NCBI GenBank assembly: GCA_024236295.1
Contig: JACKKT010000010.1
Span: forward strand, 1-64,000
Reading direction: 5' to 3'
Origin: Kordiimonadaceae bacterium
GTDB taxonomy: Bacteria > Pseudomonadota > Alphaproteobacteria > Sphingomonadales > Emcibacteraceae
DNA length: 64,000 nucleotides
Shown: positions 46,133 through 53,435 of the stretch, in pieces
How the letters are laid out: every line of letters starts with the position of its first letter
Position numbering within the stretch: position 1 is the first letter of the stretch
The notes under the pieces: generated by a model
Database searches by the model: none
What the model was told of the DNA's origin: nothing
Seen by the model: the letters and a program-made list of their open reading frames with translations, nothing else
Translations under genes and position numbers: made by a program

Positions 46133-46510
46133 TCAATATTTTTTAGAATTAGACTGGTGCTTTAAAAATTTTTGAAAATCATCCACATCATTTTTAATTG
46201 CACTGTGGGCTTTTTTTTGAATTGATCTGTATTGATCTAAAATTTCTTTCCCAAATGGTGTCACGACTGCGCCGCCTTTTGCTGCCCCTCCTTTTGATTT
46301 TTCAACCACAGGGGTTTTGAAACAATTATTCATTGTTTCTACAAGATCCCATGCTCTTTTATAACTCATATTCATTGCACGGCCTGCTGCTGCAATAGAG
46401 CCGGTTTTAATGATTTGGTCCAGAAGATCGGCTTTCCCTGGGCCCATGGCAAGTTCATCCCTGGAAAGAACGCGAATTTTTACTGAATAGTCTTCATCAT
46501 TTTTAGCCAT
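46133..46510 (-). CDS. modE: ModE-type winged-helix regulator (DNA-binding domain only)
   Basis: 125 residues. The LysR-like winged helix of ModE is seen: LLDQIIKTGSIAAAGRAMNMSYKRAWDLVETMN (split), then the wing EKSKGGAAKGGAVVTPFG. It lacks the C-terminal molybdate-binding (Mop/TOBE) pair of E. coli ModE, as is usual for short ModE proteins in alphaproteobacteria. It is upstream of modABC on the same strand, with the palindrome between, so it probably binds that site. Confidence 0.88.
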   Translation of the reverse strand: MAKNDEDYSVKIRVLSRDELAMGPGKADLLDQIIKTGSIAAAGRAMNMSYKRAWDLVETMNNCFKTPVVEKSKGGAAKGGAVVTPFGKEILDQYRSIQKKAHSAIKNDVDDFQKFLKHQSNSKKY

Positions 46511-46714
46511 TTAGATGTCCAAGTTTATGTATATTATGAGCAAATATAATGGGTTGGTAATGCTTATCAAACTCATTTTTATTTTAATCAGACAAAGCGA
46601 TAGGTAGGCGGATTAATGTTGATAATAAATTCCCTAAATTTTGCATGCGGAATTTCGCATTTTAGGCTTTGATTAAAATATATCTTGTGCTAGATAAGTT
46701 TCCTTTCGCACGAT

Positions 46715-46802
46715 GCCCAGGTGGCGGAATTGGTAGACGCGCTAGCTTCAGGTGCTAGTGGCCCTTGCGGCCGTGGAGGTTCGAGTCCTCTTCTGGGCAC
46801 CA
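46715..46802 (+). tRNA. tRNA-Leu (CAG)
   Basis: Acceptor stem GCCCAGG/TCTGGGC with one G-T pair, D-loop with GGTAGACGC, anticodon loop TTCAGGT between CTAGC and GCTAG, long class II variable arm (GGCCCTTGCGGCC), T-loop TTCGAGT, and CCA encoded (46800-46802). A possible promoter is TTGATT at 46669 with TAGATA at 46691 (16-base spacer). The 204 bp between modE and this tRNA otherwise hold only a short ATGCG/CGCAT hairpin at about 46644-46660. Confidence 0.97.
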
Positions 46803-46908
46803 AAAATTCAATATTTTATATTCATGCAATTCAAAACAAAACAATAAATATATTCCTAGTGCTGGAATATATAAATAAACATCTTGATCTTTGATTATTT
46901 GAGAAAAG

Positions 46909-46984
46909 TGGTGCCCCCACACGGACTCGAACCGCGGACCTACTGATTACAAATCAGTTGCTCTACCAACTGAGCTATAGAGGC
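46909..46984 (-). tRNA. tRNA-Thr (TGT)
   Basis: Minus strand. Begins GCCTCTATAGCTCAG; anticodon loop TTTGTAA with TGT between CTGAT and ATCAG; T-arm GCGGTTCGAGTCCG; ends GGGGGCACCA with CCA encoded. Acceptor pairs include two G-T wobbles. A TATTAT box lies 12 bases upstream of the first base. Confidence 0.97.
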
Positions 46985-47101
46985 ATCTTAGTAAAGATAA
47001 TATCAGAACCTTAAACTTCAAGACTCTGACGAAAGTAGGCGAAAACTAGTGTTGTTTTATTTCAAAATCAAGCATTATTTTCGTGTGATATGTGTTTTTT
47101 A

Positions 47102-47938
47102 TTACGATGTAGAAAAAACATAAAGGGCGACTGCCGCTGCGTTTGAAACATTTAAACTTTCCACCGTGCTGCTGATCGGTAATTTTACAAGTCCGTCACA
47201 GTGATCTGCTGTTCCTTTTCTGATGCCTTTGCCTTCTGCGCCTAGCACAAGAACGATATTATCCCCGAAATCTGCCTCGCGAATGTCCTGCTCGGCATAA
47301 CCGTCCAGACCAACACGCCAGTAGCCCATATCTGCTAGCTGGTCCAATGCTCTGCTAAGGTTTGTTACGCGGACCCAGGGGAGCGTCTCCAGTGCGCCGG
47401 ACGCTGATTTGGCCAGTGCTCCGGATTCCGGTGGGGCATGCCGGTCTGTTGTAACGATTGCTTTGGCGCCAAAAGCGGCGGCGCTTCTTATGATGGCACC
47501 GACATTTTGTGGATCGGTTACCTGATCCATTACAAGAACCAGATTTTTTCTGTCCTTTAATATAACGCATACATCTTCAAGGTGATTGTCGGGCAGGGGA
47601 GCGGTGAGCAAGGCAATGCCCTGATGGACAGCATCAGGGGGTAAAAGTTTATCAAATTGCTCAGTTGACACTATTTCCGGATGCAAAGCGCGGTGGTTTA
47701 AATGTATTTCTGTCAGTGCGGTCTGATATTGATCCTGACTTTTGTTGGTAACGATCAGGCGCTTGATTTTACGCATCGGATTTTCTAGAGCAGCAAGAAC
47801 AGCATGTCGACCAAATAACCATAAGCCTTTTGATTGGGAAGAAGACTGTTCATGCGGATGATTCCTTCTTGCCGAATTCTCAGATGGCTTTTTCGGTTTA
47901 TTTCTTGCTGTCAGTTTTTTAATTTTATTTTTGCTCAT
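47102..47938 (-). CDS. rlmB: TrmH-family rRNA methyltransferase (RlmB-like)
   Basis: 278 residues. SpoU/TrmH fold with the trefoil-knot SAM site: VMDQVTDPQNVGAIIRSAAAFGAKAIV (motif 1, split), LVLGAEGKGI (motif 2) and LPISSTVESLNVSNAAAVALY (motif 3, split). The N-terminal substrate-binding domain (WLFGRHAVLAALENP) follows a basic, low-complexity first 35 residues. RlmB 2'-O-methylates G2251 of 23S rRNA. The exact target is inferred from family. Confidence 0.92.
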   Translation of the reverse strand: MSKNKIKKLTARNKPKKPSENSARRNHPHEQSSSQSKGLWLFGRHAVLAALENPMRKIKRLIVTNKSQDQYQTALTEIHLNHRALHPEIVSTEQFDKLLPPDAVHQGIALLTAPLPDNHLEDVCVILKDRKNLVLVMDQVTDPQNVGAIIRSAAAFGAKAIVTTDRHAPPESGALAKSASGALETLPWVRVTNLSRALDQLADMGYWRVGLDGYAEQDIREADFGDNIVLVLGAEGKGIRKGTADHCDGLVKLPISSTVESLNVSNAAAVALYVFSTS

Positions 47939-48048
47939 ATGATGTGCTATAAGCTAGTCTGCATTTTAGCGCAACCGCTTTAATTGCCAAGTTATTGTGT
48001 GATTTTTGCACGTTTGTTAAAAAGGTTGTGAATTTCTGGAAAAATACA

Positions 48049-48076
48049 TTGACATCACAGAATAAATGTCCATATT
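48049..48076 (+). promoter_or_regulatory. promoter of the tRNA-Tyr/tRNA-Gly/tuf unit
   Basis: TTGACA (48049-48054), a 16-base spacer, CATATT (48071-48076), 48 bases before tRNA-Tyr. The -35 is perfect consensus. Confidence 0.6.
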
Positions 48077-48123
48077 GCGGCTTCAAGTTGCCTGCTTTTG
48101 TTGGTGACTTAAACCCTGTTTTT

Positions 48124-48208
48124 GGAGGGGTGGCCGAGTGGTTAAAGGCACCAGACTGTAAATCTGGCCGCATAGCGTACACAGGTTCGAATCCTGTCCC
48201 CTCCACCA
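48124..48208 (+). tRNA. tRNA-Tyr (GTA)
   Basis: Starts GGAGGGGTGGCCGAGTGG; anticodon GTA in CTGTAAA between CCAGA and TCTGG; long class II variable arm; T-loop TTCGAAT; ends CCCCTCCACCA with CCA encoded. First gene of the tRNA-tuf unit. Confidence 0.98.
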
Positions 48209-48278
48209 TTTTCCTGACTTTTGATGTATAATCAAGGTCCGGAAAATTAAGTGGAATCGGGGTGGAGCGGTGTTCTGT

Positions 48279-48352
48279 GCGGGCGTAGCATAATGGTAAT
48301 GCAGCAGCCTTCCAAGCTGAATACGAGGGTTCGATTCCCTTCGCCCGCTCCA
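48279..48352 (+). tRNA. tRNA-Gly (TCC)
   Basis: Starts GCGGGCGTAGC; anticodon TCC in CTTCCAA; T-loop TTCGATT; acceptor closes with CGCCCGC and TCCA at 48349-48352. Lies 70 bases after tRNA-Tyr and 96 bases before tuf, the usual tRNA-Gly-tuf pairing. Confidence 0.98.
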
Positions 48353-48448
48353 ATTTTTAATGCGGTGAATTGGCAATAATGCCATACACTGGTGTGTTTA
48401 ATAGATAGGGATTTAATTATCCGAATTTGAAAACTTAGGTAGAAGAAG

Positions 48449-49642
48449 ATGGCAAAAGAGAAATTTGAACGCAATAAGCCGCATTGTAACGTCGGTACAA
48501 TCGGCCACGTTGACCATGGTAAGACGACGCTGACGGCGGCGATTACGAAGGTATTGGCTGAGACGAGTGGCCGTGGATCAGCGGTTGATTTTGCGAATAT
48601 TGACAAGGCTCCTGAGGAGCGTGAGCGTGGTATTACGATTTCGACGGCACACGTTGAGTATGAAACGGATGCGCGTCACTATGCGCACGTTGACTGTCCT
48701 GGTCACGCTGACTATGTGAAGAACATGATCACGGGTGCGGCGCAGATGGACGGCGCGATATTGGTTGTTAACGCAGCGGATGGCCCGATGCCACAGACCC
48801 GTGAGCATATTCTTCTTGCTCGTCAGGTAGGTGTTCCTGCGCTTGTAGTTTATCTGAACAAGGTTGACCAGGTTGATGACGAGGAGCTTCTGGAGCTTGT
48901 AGAGATGGAGATCCGTGAGCTGTTGAATGAATATGAGTTTCCTGGTGATGATATTCCGATTGTTGCGGGATCAGCGCTTGCGGCTCTTGAGGGTCGTGAT
49001 GATGCGATTGGTAAAGAAAGCATTCTGAAACTGATGCAGGCGGTTGATGATTATATTCCGCAGCCTGAGCGTGCGATTGACGGTGCGTTTTTGATGCCGA
49101 TTGAGGATGTGTTCTCAATTTCCGGTCGTGGAACAGTTGTGACGGGCCGTGTTGAGCGTGGTGTTGTCAAGGTTGGTGACGAGGTTGAGATTGTGGGTAT
49201 TAAGAAGACCCAGAAGACAACGGTTACCGGTGTTGAGATGTTCCGTAAGCTTCTGGACAGCGGACAGGCTGGTGACAATATTGGCGCTCTTATCCGTGGT
49301 GTTGGCCGTGAAGAGGTTGAGCGCGGACAGGTTCTTGCGCATGTTGGTACGATTACACCACATACGAAGTTCAAAGGTGAAGCCTACATTCTGACGAAGG
49401 ATGAGGGTGGCCGTCATACACCATTCTTCACCAACTACCGTCCACAGTTTTACTTCCGTACGACTGATGTGACTGGAGTAGTGACCCTTGATGAAGGTGT
49501 TGAGATGGTGATGCCTGGTGACAATGTTGCGATTAATGTTGAGCTGATCAACCCGATTGCGATGGATGAAGGTCTGCGTTTCGCGATCCGTGAAGGTGGA
49601 CGTACTGTAGGCGCCGGCGTCGTCGCTAATATTGTTGAATAG
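48449..49642 (+). CDS. tuf: translation elongation factor Tu
   Basis: 397-residue GTPase delivering aminoacyl-tRNA to the ribosome. G1 GHVDHGKT (19-26), G3 DCPGHADY, G4 NKVD, and domains 2 and 3 with GRGTVVTGRVERG and the C-terminal GGRTVGAGVVANIVE. Full length and intact. The codon choice is visibly more biased than in nearby non-ribosomal genes, as expected for high expression. A second tuf may lie after fusA, outside the window. Confidence 0.99.
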   Translation: MAKEKFERNKPHCNVGTIGHVDHGKTTLTAAITKVLAETSGRGSAVDFANIDKAPEERERGITISTAHVEYETDARHYAHVDCPGHADYVKNMITGAAQMDGAILVVNAADGPMPQTREHILLARQVGVPALVVYLNKVDQVDDEELLELVEMEIRELLNEYEFPGDDIPIVAGSALAALEGRDDAIGKESILKLMQAVDDYIPQPERAIDGAFLMPIEDVFSISGRGTVVTGRVERGVVKVGDEVEIVGIKKTQKTTVTGVEMFRKLLDSGQAGDNIGALIRGVGREEVERGQVLAHVGTITPHTKFKGEAYILTKDEGGRHTPFFTNYRPQFYFRTTDVTGVVTLDEGVEMVMPGDNVAINVELINPIAMDEGLRFAIREGGRTVGAGVVANIVE

Positions 49643-49652
49643 AGTTTTTTAT

Positions 49653-49685
49653 GCAGAACGGGTCTTGTAATAAGGCCCGTTCTGC
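49653..49685 (+). terminator. hairpin between tuf and tRNA-Trp
   Basis: GCAGAACGGG (49653-49662) and CCCGTTCTGC (49676-49685) form a perfect 10-bp stem, extendable by two pairs. The following bases CTATTTG are only weakly T-rich, so it could be a leaky terminator or a processing site before the tRNA. Confidence 0.55.
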
Positions 49686-49693
49686 CTATTTGT

Positions 49694-49768
49694 AGGAGTG
49701 TAGCTCAGTTGGTAGAGCACCGGTCTCCAAAACCGGGTGTCGGGAGTTCGAGTCTCTCCACCCTGCCA
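49694..49768 (+). tRNA. tRNA-Trp (CCA), acceptor stem one base short
   Basis: AGGAGTGTAGCTCAGTTGG, anticodon CCA in CTCCAAA between CCGGT and ACCGG, T-arm GGGAG-TTCGAGT-CTCTC, ends in GCCA. Between the T-stem and discriminator G only six bases (CACCCT) remain instead of seven, so one base of the 3' acceptor strand is missing in this sequence. It lies at the start of the deletion-rich stretch covering secE and nusG. Confidence 0.9.
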
Positions 49769-49845
49769 TTTAAATAAAAGTGGATTTGTAGTGGATTTTA
49801 GAGTATTCATCGTCAAGTTCATAATTAATATGGAAGTTTTGAAGA

Positions 49846-50041
49846 ATGGCAAAACTAGCCCAGCAGAATTTGTTCGTCAGGTTCGTCAGGAAGTCTCAAG
49901 ATACACTGGCCAACCCGCAAAGAGGCAACTGTTACAACAATCATGGTTTTTATTATGGCGGCTGTAATGTCTGTTTTCTTTTTGGGTGTTGACCAGCTTT
50001 GGGCTTTTGTTATTCAGCTTTTACTTGGACTAGGGGCATAG
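49846..50041 (+). pseudogene. secE: preprotein translocase subunit SecE, frameshifted in this sequence (two 1-base deletions)
   Basis: SecE is the small essential membrane part of the SecYEG channel. The ATG at 49846 is followed by GCAAAACTAG; one extra A would give M-A-K-T-S-P-A-E-F-V-R-Q-V-R-Q-E-V-S. A second missing A in TCAAGATAC then restores W-P-T-R-K-E and the transmembrane stretch IMAAVMSVFFLGVDQLWAF... to the TAG at 50039-50041. With both bases restored the length is 65 codons, normal for the family. Both losses are in A runs. The kept codon sense indicates a working gene whose sequence here is wrong, or a very recent lesion. Confidence 0.88.
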
Positions 50042-50044
50042 AGT

Positions 50045-50572
50045 ATGGCGACTGATGCAAATGGTATATCGTCCGGCTTATTCCGGATATGAGAAAAAGT
50101 AGCCGAAGCTATTAAGTCTTCAGCAGAGCTTCATGGCCTAAACGCGCTTATTGAAGAGGTGCTTGTGCCAGTTGAAGAAGTGGTTGAAGTCAAAAAAGGG
50201 AAGAAAGTCACAACCGAGCATAAATTTTTCCCAGGCTATGTTCTGGCAAAGATGCATATGACTGATTCGACCTATCATCTGATCAAGAATACACCAAAGG
50301 TAAGTGGTTTTCTTGGGGCTGGAGGAAAGCCGGCACCAATAAGTGAAAAGAAGTCAAGCAAATCCTCCATCAAGTTGAAGAGGGTGGATAGAAAATCACC
50401 TTCCATTACTTTTGATGTTGGTGAGGAAGTGCGTGTAATTGATGGTCCATTTAATTCATTTATCGGAATAGTAGAAGGCGGACGTTGAAAAATGCGCCTG
50501 AAAGTATCGGTTTCGATCTTTGGTCGGGCAACTCCTGTTGAGCTGGAATATAATCAGGTAGAAAAAAACTAG
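50045..50572 (+). pseudogene. nusG: transcription antitermination protein NusG, frameshifted in this sequence (about seven deletions)
   Basis: NusG binds RNA polymerase and links it to ribosomes and Rho. Read piecewise it gives MATDA-WYIV-AYSGYE-KVAEAIKSSAELHG, EEVLVPVEEVVEVKKGKKV, HKFFPGYVLAKMHMTD, KNTPKVSGFLGAGGKPAPIS, ITFDVGEEVRVIDGPFNSF, and RLKVSVSIFGRATPVELEYNQVEK to the TAG at 50570. Breaks: one base near 50061, about 50074, 50092, 50345 and 50485; two bases near 50384 and 50477. Every break is a loss, mostly in A runs or GT repeats. Restoring nine bases gives 178 residues, the family length. The only uninterrupted stretch is about 50159-50488. Confidence 0.9.
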
Positions 50573-50767
50573 CAATATTGAATAGGCTGTTATAAGCCGC
50601 TCTACTGAGTCGCTGAAAAGTATAATATTTTTTGGCGGCATCATTTGGGAAATTATCCCAAATAAAACGGGCAGATGCCCATAGCGTGTGGAAGGCCCGC
50701 CATGGCCGTACCACATCCCTTTAAACTTTCAGGGTGAAACCTGAATATATTATATAAAAGGTATACA
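50573..50767 (+). promoter_or_regulatory. rplK leader with two hairpins
   Basis: ATTTGGGA-AATTA-TCCCAAAT (50643-50663) and GGGC-AGAT-GCCC (50669-50680) are the clear structures in the 195 bases between nusG and rplK. In other bacteria L1 represses the rplK-rplA mRNA by binding its leader, so this is the place for such a site, but I cannot match the L1 motif by eye. Confidence 0.45.
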
Positions 50768-51196
50768 ATGGCAAAGAAAATTGACGGCTATATTAAGCTA
50801 CAGGTGCCTGCGGGCGTCGCTAATCCATCACCACCAATCGGACCGGCACTTGGTCAGCGCGGTGTTAATATTATGGAATTCTGTAAAGCATTTAACGCAC
50901 AAACCCAGGATTTGGAAAAAAGTATGCCAATTCCGACAATAATAACAGTTTATGCGGATCGCAGCTTTACTTTTGTTACAAAAACGCCTCCGGCATCATT
51001 CCTGCTTAAAAAAGCGGCTAACCTTAAATCAGCATCAAAATTGCCTGGTCGCGAAGTTGCCGGTTCTGTGACAGCAGCGCAAGTTCAGGAGATTGCTGAT
51101 ACAAAAATGGCAGATTTGAATGCTAATACAAAAGAAGCGGCATTTGAAATCATCGCTGGAACTGCCCGTTCAATGGGTCTAGAGATTAAAGGATAA
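50768..51196 (+). CDS. rplK: 50S ribosomal protein L11
   Basis: 142 residues, normal length. YIKLQVPAGVANPSPPIGPALGQRGVNIMEFCKAFN (split) is the N-terminal domain that contacts release factors and thiopeptides; the C-terminal rRNA-binding domain follows. Intact, in contrast to the secE-nusG genes just upstream. Paired with rplA, two bases apart from its possible GTG. Confidence 0.98.
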   Translation: MAKKIDGYIKLQVPAGVANPSPPIGPALGQRGVNIMEFCKAFNAQTQDLEKSMPIPTIITVYADRSFTFVTKTPPASFLLKKAANLKSASKLPGREVAGSVTAAQVQEIADTKMADLNANTKEAAFEIIAGTARSMGLEIKG

Positions 51197-51201
51197 GGGT
51201 G

Positions 51202-51900
51202 ATGGCTAAATTAAGTAAACGCGCAAAAGCGATGCGCGAAGGTCTTAACCTTAATGTGTCCTACTCAATTGAAGAGGCGGTAAAGATTCTTAAAGAGCGC
51301 TCAAAAGTTAAATTTGATGAAACTGTTGAGGTTGCAATAGGTTTGGGTGTTGACCCGCGTCATGCTGATCAGATGGTTCGTGGCGTTGTTGGTCTTCCAA
51401 ATGGTACTGGTAAATCTGTACGTGTTGCCGTGTTTGCCCGCGGTGATAATGCTGAAAAAGCAAAAAAAGCCGGAGCAGAACTAGTCGGCGCCGAAGACCT
51501 GATGGAAAAGATACAAAACGGTGAAATGGATTTTGACCGCTGTATTGCCACACCTGACATGATGGCTGTTGTTGGCCGTCTGGGTAAAGTTCTTGGTCCT
51601 CGTGGCCTTATGCCTAACCCTAAATTGGGAACAGTTACACAGGATGTTGCCGGTGCTGTAAAGGCTGCTAAAGGTGGTCAGGTTGAATATCGTGTTGAGA
51701 AAGCCGGTATTATCCATGTTGGCGTTGGTAAAATCAGCTTTGATGATAAATCATTGGTTGAAAATGTAAAAACACTTATTGATGCCGTTATTAAAGCAAA
51801 GCCTGCTGGTGTAAAAGGGACATATTTTAAAACCATGTCCATGTCTTCTACAATGGGTCCAGGCTTAAGTATTGATACAGCATCAGCCCTGGCTGACTAA
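51202..51900 (+). CDS. rplA: 50S ribosomal protein L1
   Basis: 232 residues. MAKLSKRAKAMREGLN at the start and the signature VGRLGKVLGPRGLMPNPKLGTVT (split) near 130-150. Also the likely repressor of its own rplKA mRNA. A GTG at 51199 would add one residue; the ATG at 51202 gives the usual N-terminus. Confidence 0.98.
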   Translation: MAKLSKRAKAMREGLNLNVSYSIEEAVKILKERSKVKFDETVEVAIGLGVDPRHADQMVRGVVGLPNGTGKSVRVAVFARGDNAEKAKKAGAELVGAEDLMEKIQNGEMDFDRCIATPDMMAVVGRLGKVLGPRGLMPNPKLGTVTQDVAGAVKAAKGGQVEYRVEKAGIIHVGVGKISFDDKSLVENVKTLIDAVIKAKPAGVKGTYFKTMSMSSTMGPGLSIDTASALAD

Positions 51901-52201
51901 GCGGGTGCTGATGAAAAGGAATTCCGTTAGACGTGTCTGACGGGAACTTGGGATTACGAAGTTTTTTCTCCGTAATCCCGGCTTGTCCGAAACTGCAGGT
52001 GCCGGAACCTTATTATAAGGTGAAGGTTTAAGCTTAAGGGCCTGCATAGATGGGGTTGTGATTTATCACAGTTTCCGTGTGGAAATCCGCAAGGATGGAA
52101 ACGACAGGCATGAGCGATATGGAGAGGACATCCAATCCATGTCAAATTTTAACGGTGAGGATTAATTTATTAATCTTTGCAAATTGAAATCGGAGACGAG
52201 A
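51901..52201 (+). promoter_or_regulatory. L10 leader region of rplJ-rplL
   Basis: 301-base untranslated gap between rplA and rplJ. Hairpins: TTCCGTTAGAC...TCTGACGGGAA (51922-51946) and GGGATTACG...CGTAATCCC (51950-51979, perfect 9-bp stem). GC-rich paired-looking sequence continues to about 52130. The position and size fit the L10(L12) autoregulatory leader; the kink-turn itself is not assigned here. Confidence 0.6.
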
Positions 52202-52711
52202 ATGGATCGTACTCAAAAAAAGGAAATGGTATCCTTTTTAAAAGATGTTTTTGACACATCTGCTTCAATAGTTGTCGTGCGCAACCTGGGGCTTAATGTG
52301 GCTCAGATGTCTGATCTGCGCAATAAAATGCGTGAAGAGGGTGCCACTCTGAAGGTTGCTAAAAACCGGCTCGCTCGTCTTGCACTTGAAGGTACCAAAA
52401 TTGAAGGCCTTGGAGAACATCTAAACGGCACAACAGTCCTCGGGTATTCCGAAGATGTGGTTGCGGCTGCTAAAGTCCTGGTGAAATATGCCAAAGATAA
52501 CGATAAAATTGAAATCGTTGGCGGATCAATGGATACAACCATCCTTGATGTGGATGGTGTTAAATCATTGGCGGCACTGCCTGGACTTGATGAACTTCGT
52601 GGAAAAATCGTTGGGCTGCTTCAGGCTCCAGCAGGAAAACTTGCAAGTATTACGCAAGCCCCTGCAGGTCAGCTGGCTCGCGTTTTTGGTGCTTATGGAT
52701 CGCAAGGTTAG
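52202..52711 (+). CDS. rplJ: 50S ribosomal protein L10
   Basis: 169 residues. MDRTQKKEMVSFLKDVFD at the start, then LRNKMREEGATLKVAKNRLARLAL (split), the rRNA-binding part; the C-terminal helix binding L12 dimers follows. A TTG at 52184 would add six residues, but GGAG eight bases before the ATG at 52202 decides the start. Represses its own operon with L12 through the leader. Confidence 0.97.
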   Translation: MDRTQKKEMVSFLKDVFDTSASIVVVRNLGLNVAQMSDLRNKMREEGATLKVAKNRLARLALEGTKIEGLGEHLNGTTVLGYSEDVVAAAKVLVKYAKDNDKIEIVGGSMDTTILDVDGVKSLAALPGLDELRGKIVGLLQAPAGKLASITQAPAGQLARVFGAYGSQG

Positions 52712-52760
52712 GCGACCTGGGTTTCAATTGAAATATTAATTTGAATTAAGGAAAATTAAA

Positions 52761-53135
52761 ATGGCTGATCTAAATAAGATTGCTGACGAACTATCTGCTT
52801 TAACTGTTATGGAAGCTGCAGAGCTTTCAAAACTTCTTGAAGAAAAATGGGGCGTTTCTGCGGCTGCTCCTGTTGCTGTTGCTGCTGCTGCTCCTGCTGC
52901 GGCTGGCGAAGCTGCTGCTGAGAAAGACGAGTTTGACGTTGTTCTGGCTTCTGCAGGCGACAAGAAAATCAACGTGATTAAAGAAGTGCGCGGCATTACC
53001 GGTCTTGGACTAAAAGAGTCTAAAGACATGGTTGAAGGTGCACCTAAAGTCGTTAAAGAAGGCGTTTCCAAAGCTGAAGCAGAAGAGCTAAAAGCTAAGC
53101 TTGAAGCTGCTGGTGCTACAGTAGAACTTAAATAG
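52761..53135 (+). CDS. rplL: 50S ribosomal protein L7/L12
   Basis: 124 residues. N-terminal dimer domain (MADLNKIADELSALTVMEAAELS, split), an Ala-rich hinge around 35-52, and the C-terminal factor-binding domain KDEFDVVLASAGDKKINVIKEVRGITGLGLKESKDMVE (split). Forms the stalk recruiting EF-Tu and EF-G, both encoded in this window. Confidence 0.98.
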   Translation: MADLNKIADELSALTVMEAAELSKLLEEKWGVSAAAPVAVAAAAPAAAGEAAAEKDEFDVVLASAGDKKINVIKEVRGITGLGLKESKDMVEGAPKVVKEGVSKAEAEELKAKLEAAGATVELK

Positions 53136-53435
53136 TTCTAAAAAAATAAAAAGGTGATGCGAGCGGCTCTTTGTGCCCGCATCACCTTTACCCTTTTATT
53201 AGGGAGAGTGGTAAACATAAAACAGGATTTGAAATAATTTGTTGGAATACAATAATCTACCATTGATTTTGAAGTTATTTTGACTAATTTAATATGACCG
53301 TTTTCAGAAGTATTTCTGAAGCGGTTTTGGCGTATCTGAATTTTTTGTTTATTTTTTATTGCTGAGTTGCTTTTAACTAATTGATTTTTTTTAAGTAAAT
53401 CAGTTTGATCGAGAATATATTGGCGAGGGTTGAAC
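53136..53435 (+). promoter_or_regulatory. rplL-rpoB intercistronic region with attenuator-like hairpin
   Basis: 300 bases without a gene. AAAGGTGATGCG (53150-53161) pairs perfectly with CGCATCACCTTT (53178-53189), 12 bp, followed by ACCCTTTTATT. The short T run suggests a partial terminator or an RNase III site, as known at the same place in E. coli. The remainder is AT-rich; I see no convincing promoter. Confidence 0.6.

Noticed and set aside
46988..47101. Small gene between tRNA-Thr and rlmB
   Set aside because: No open frame with a start signal; only a -10-like box for the tRNA.
49649..49852. 67-codon minus-strand frame over tRNA-Trp
   Set aside because: It is the reverse of the tRNA gene and its flank, a common false protein call.
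50045..50572. Programmed frameshifting or RNA editing to express nusG
   Set aside because: At least seven separate shifts would be needed, at sites with no shared slippery signal beyond short A runs. Nothing known works this way in bacteria.
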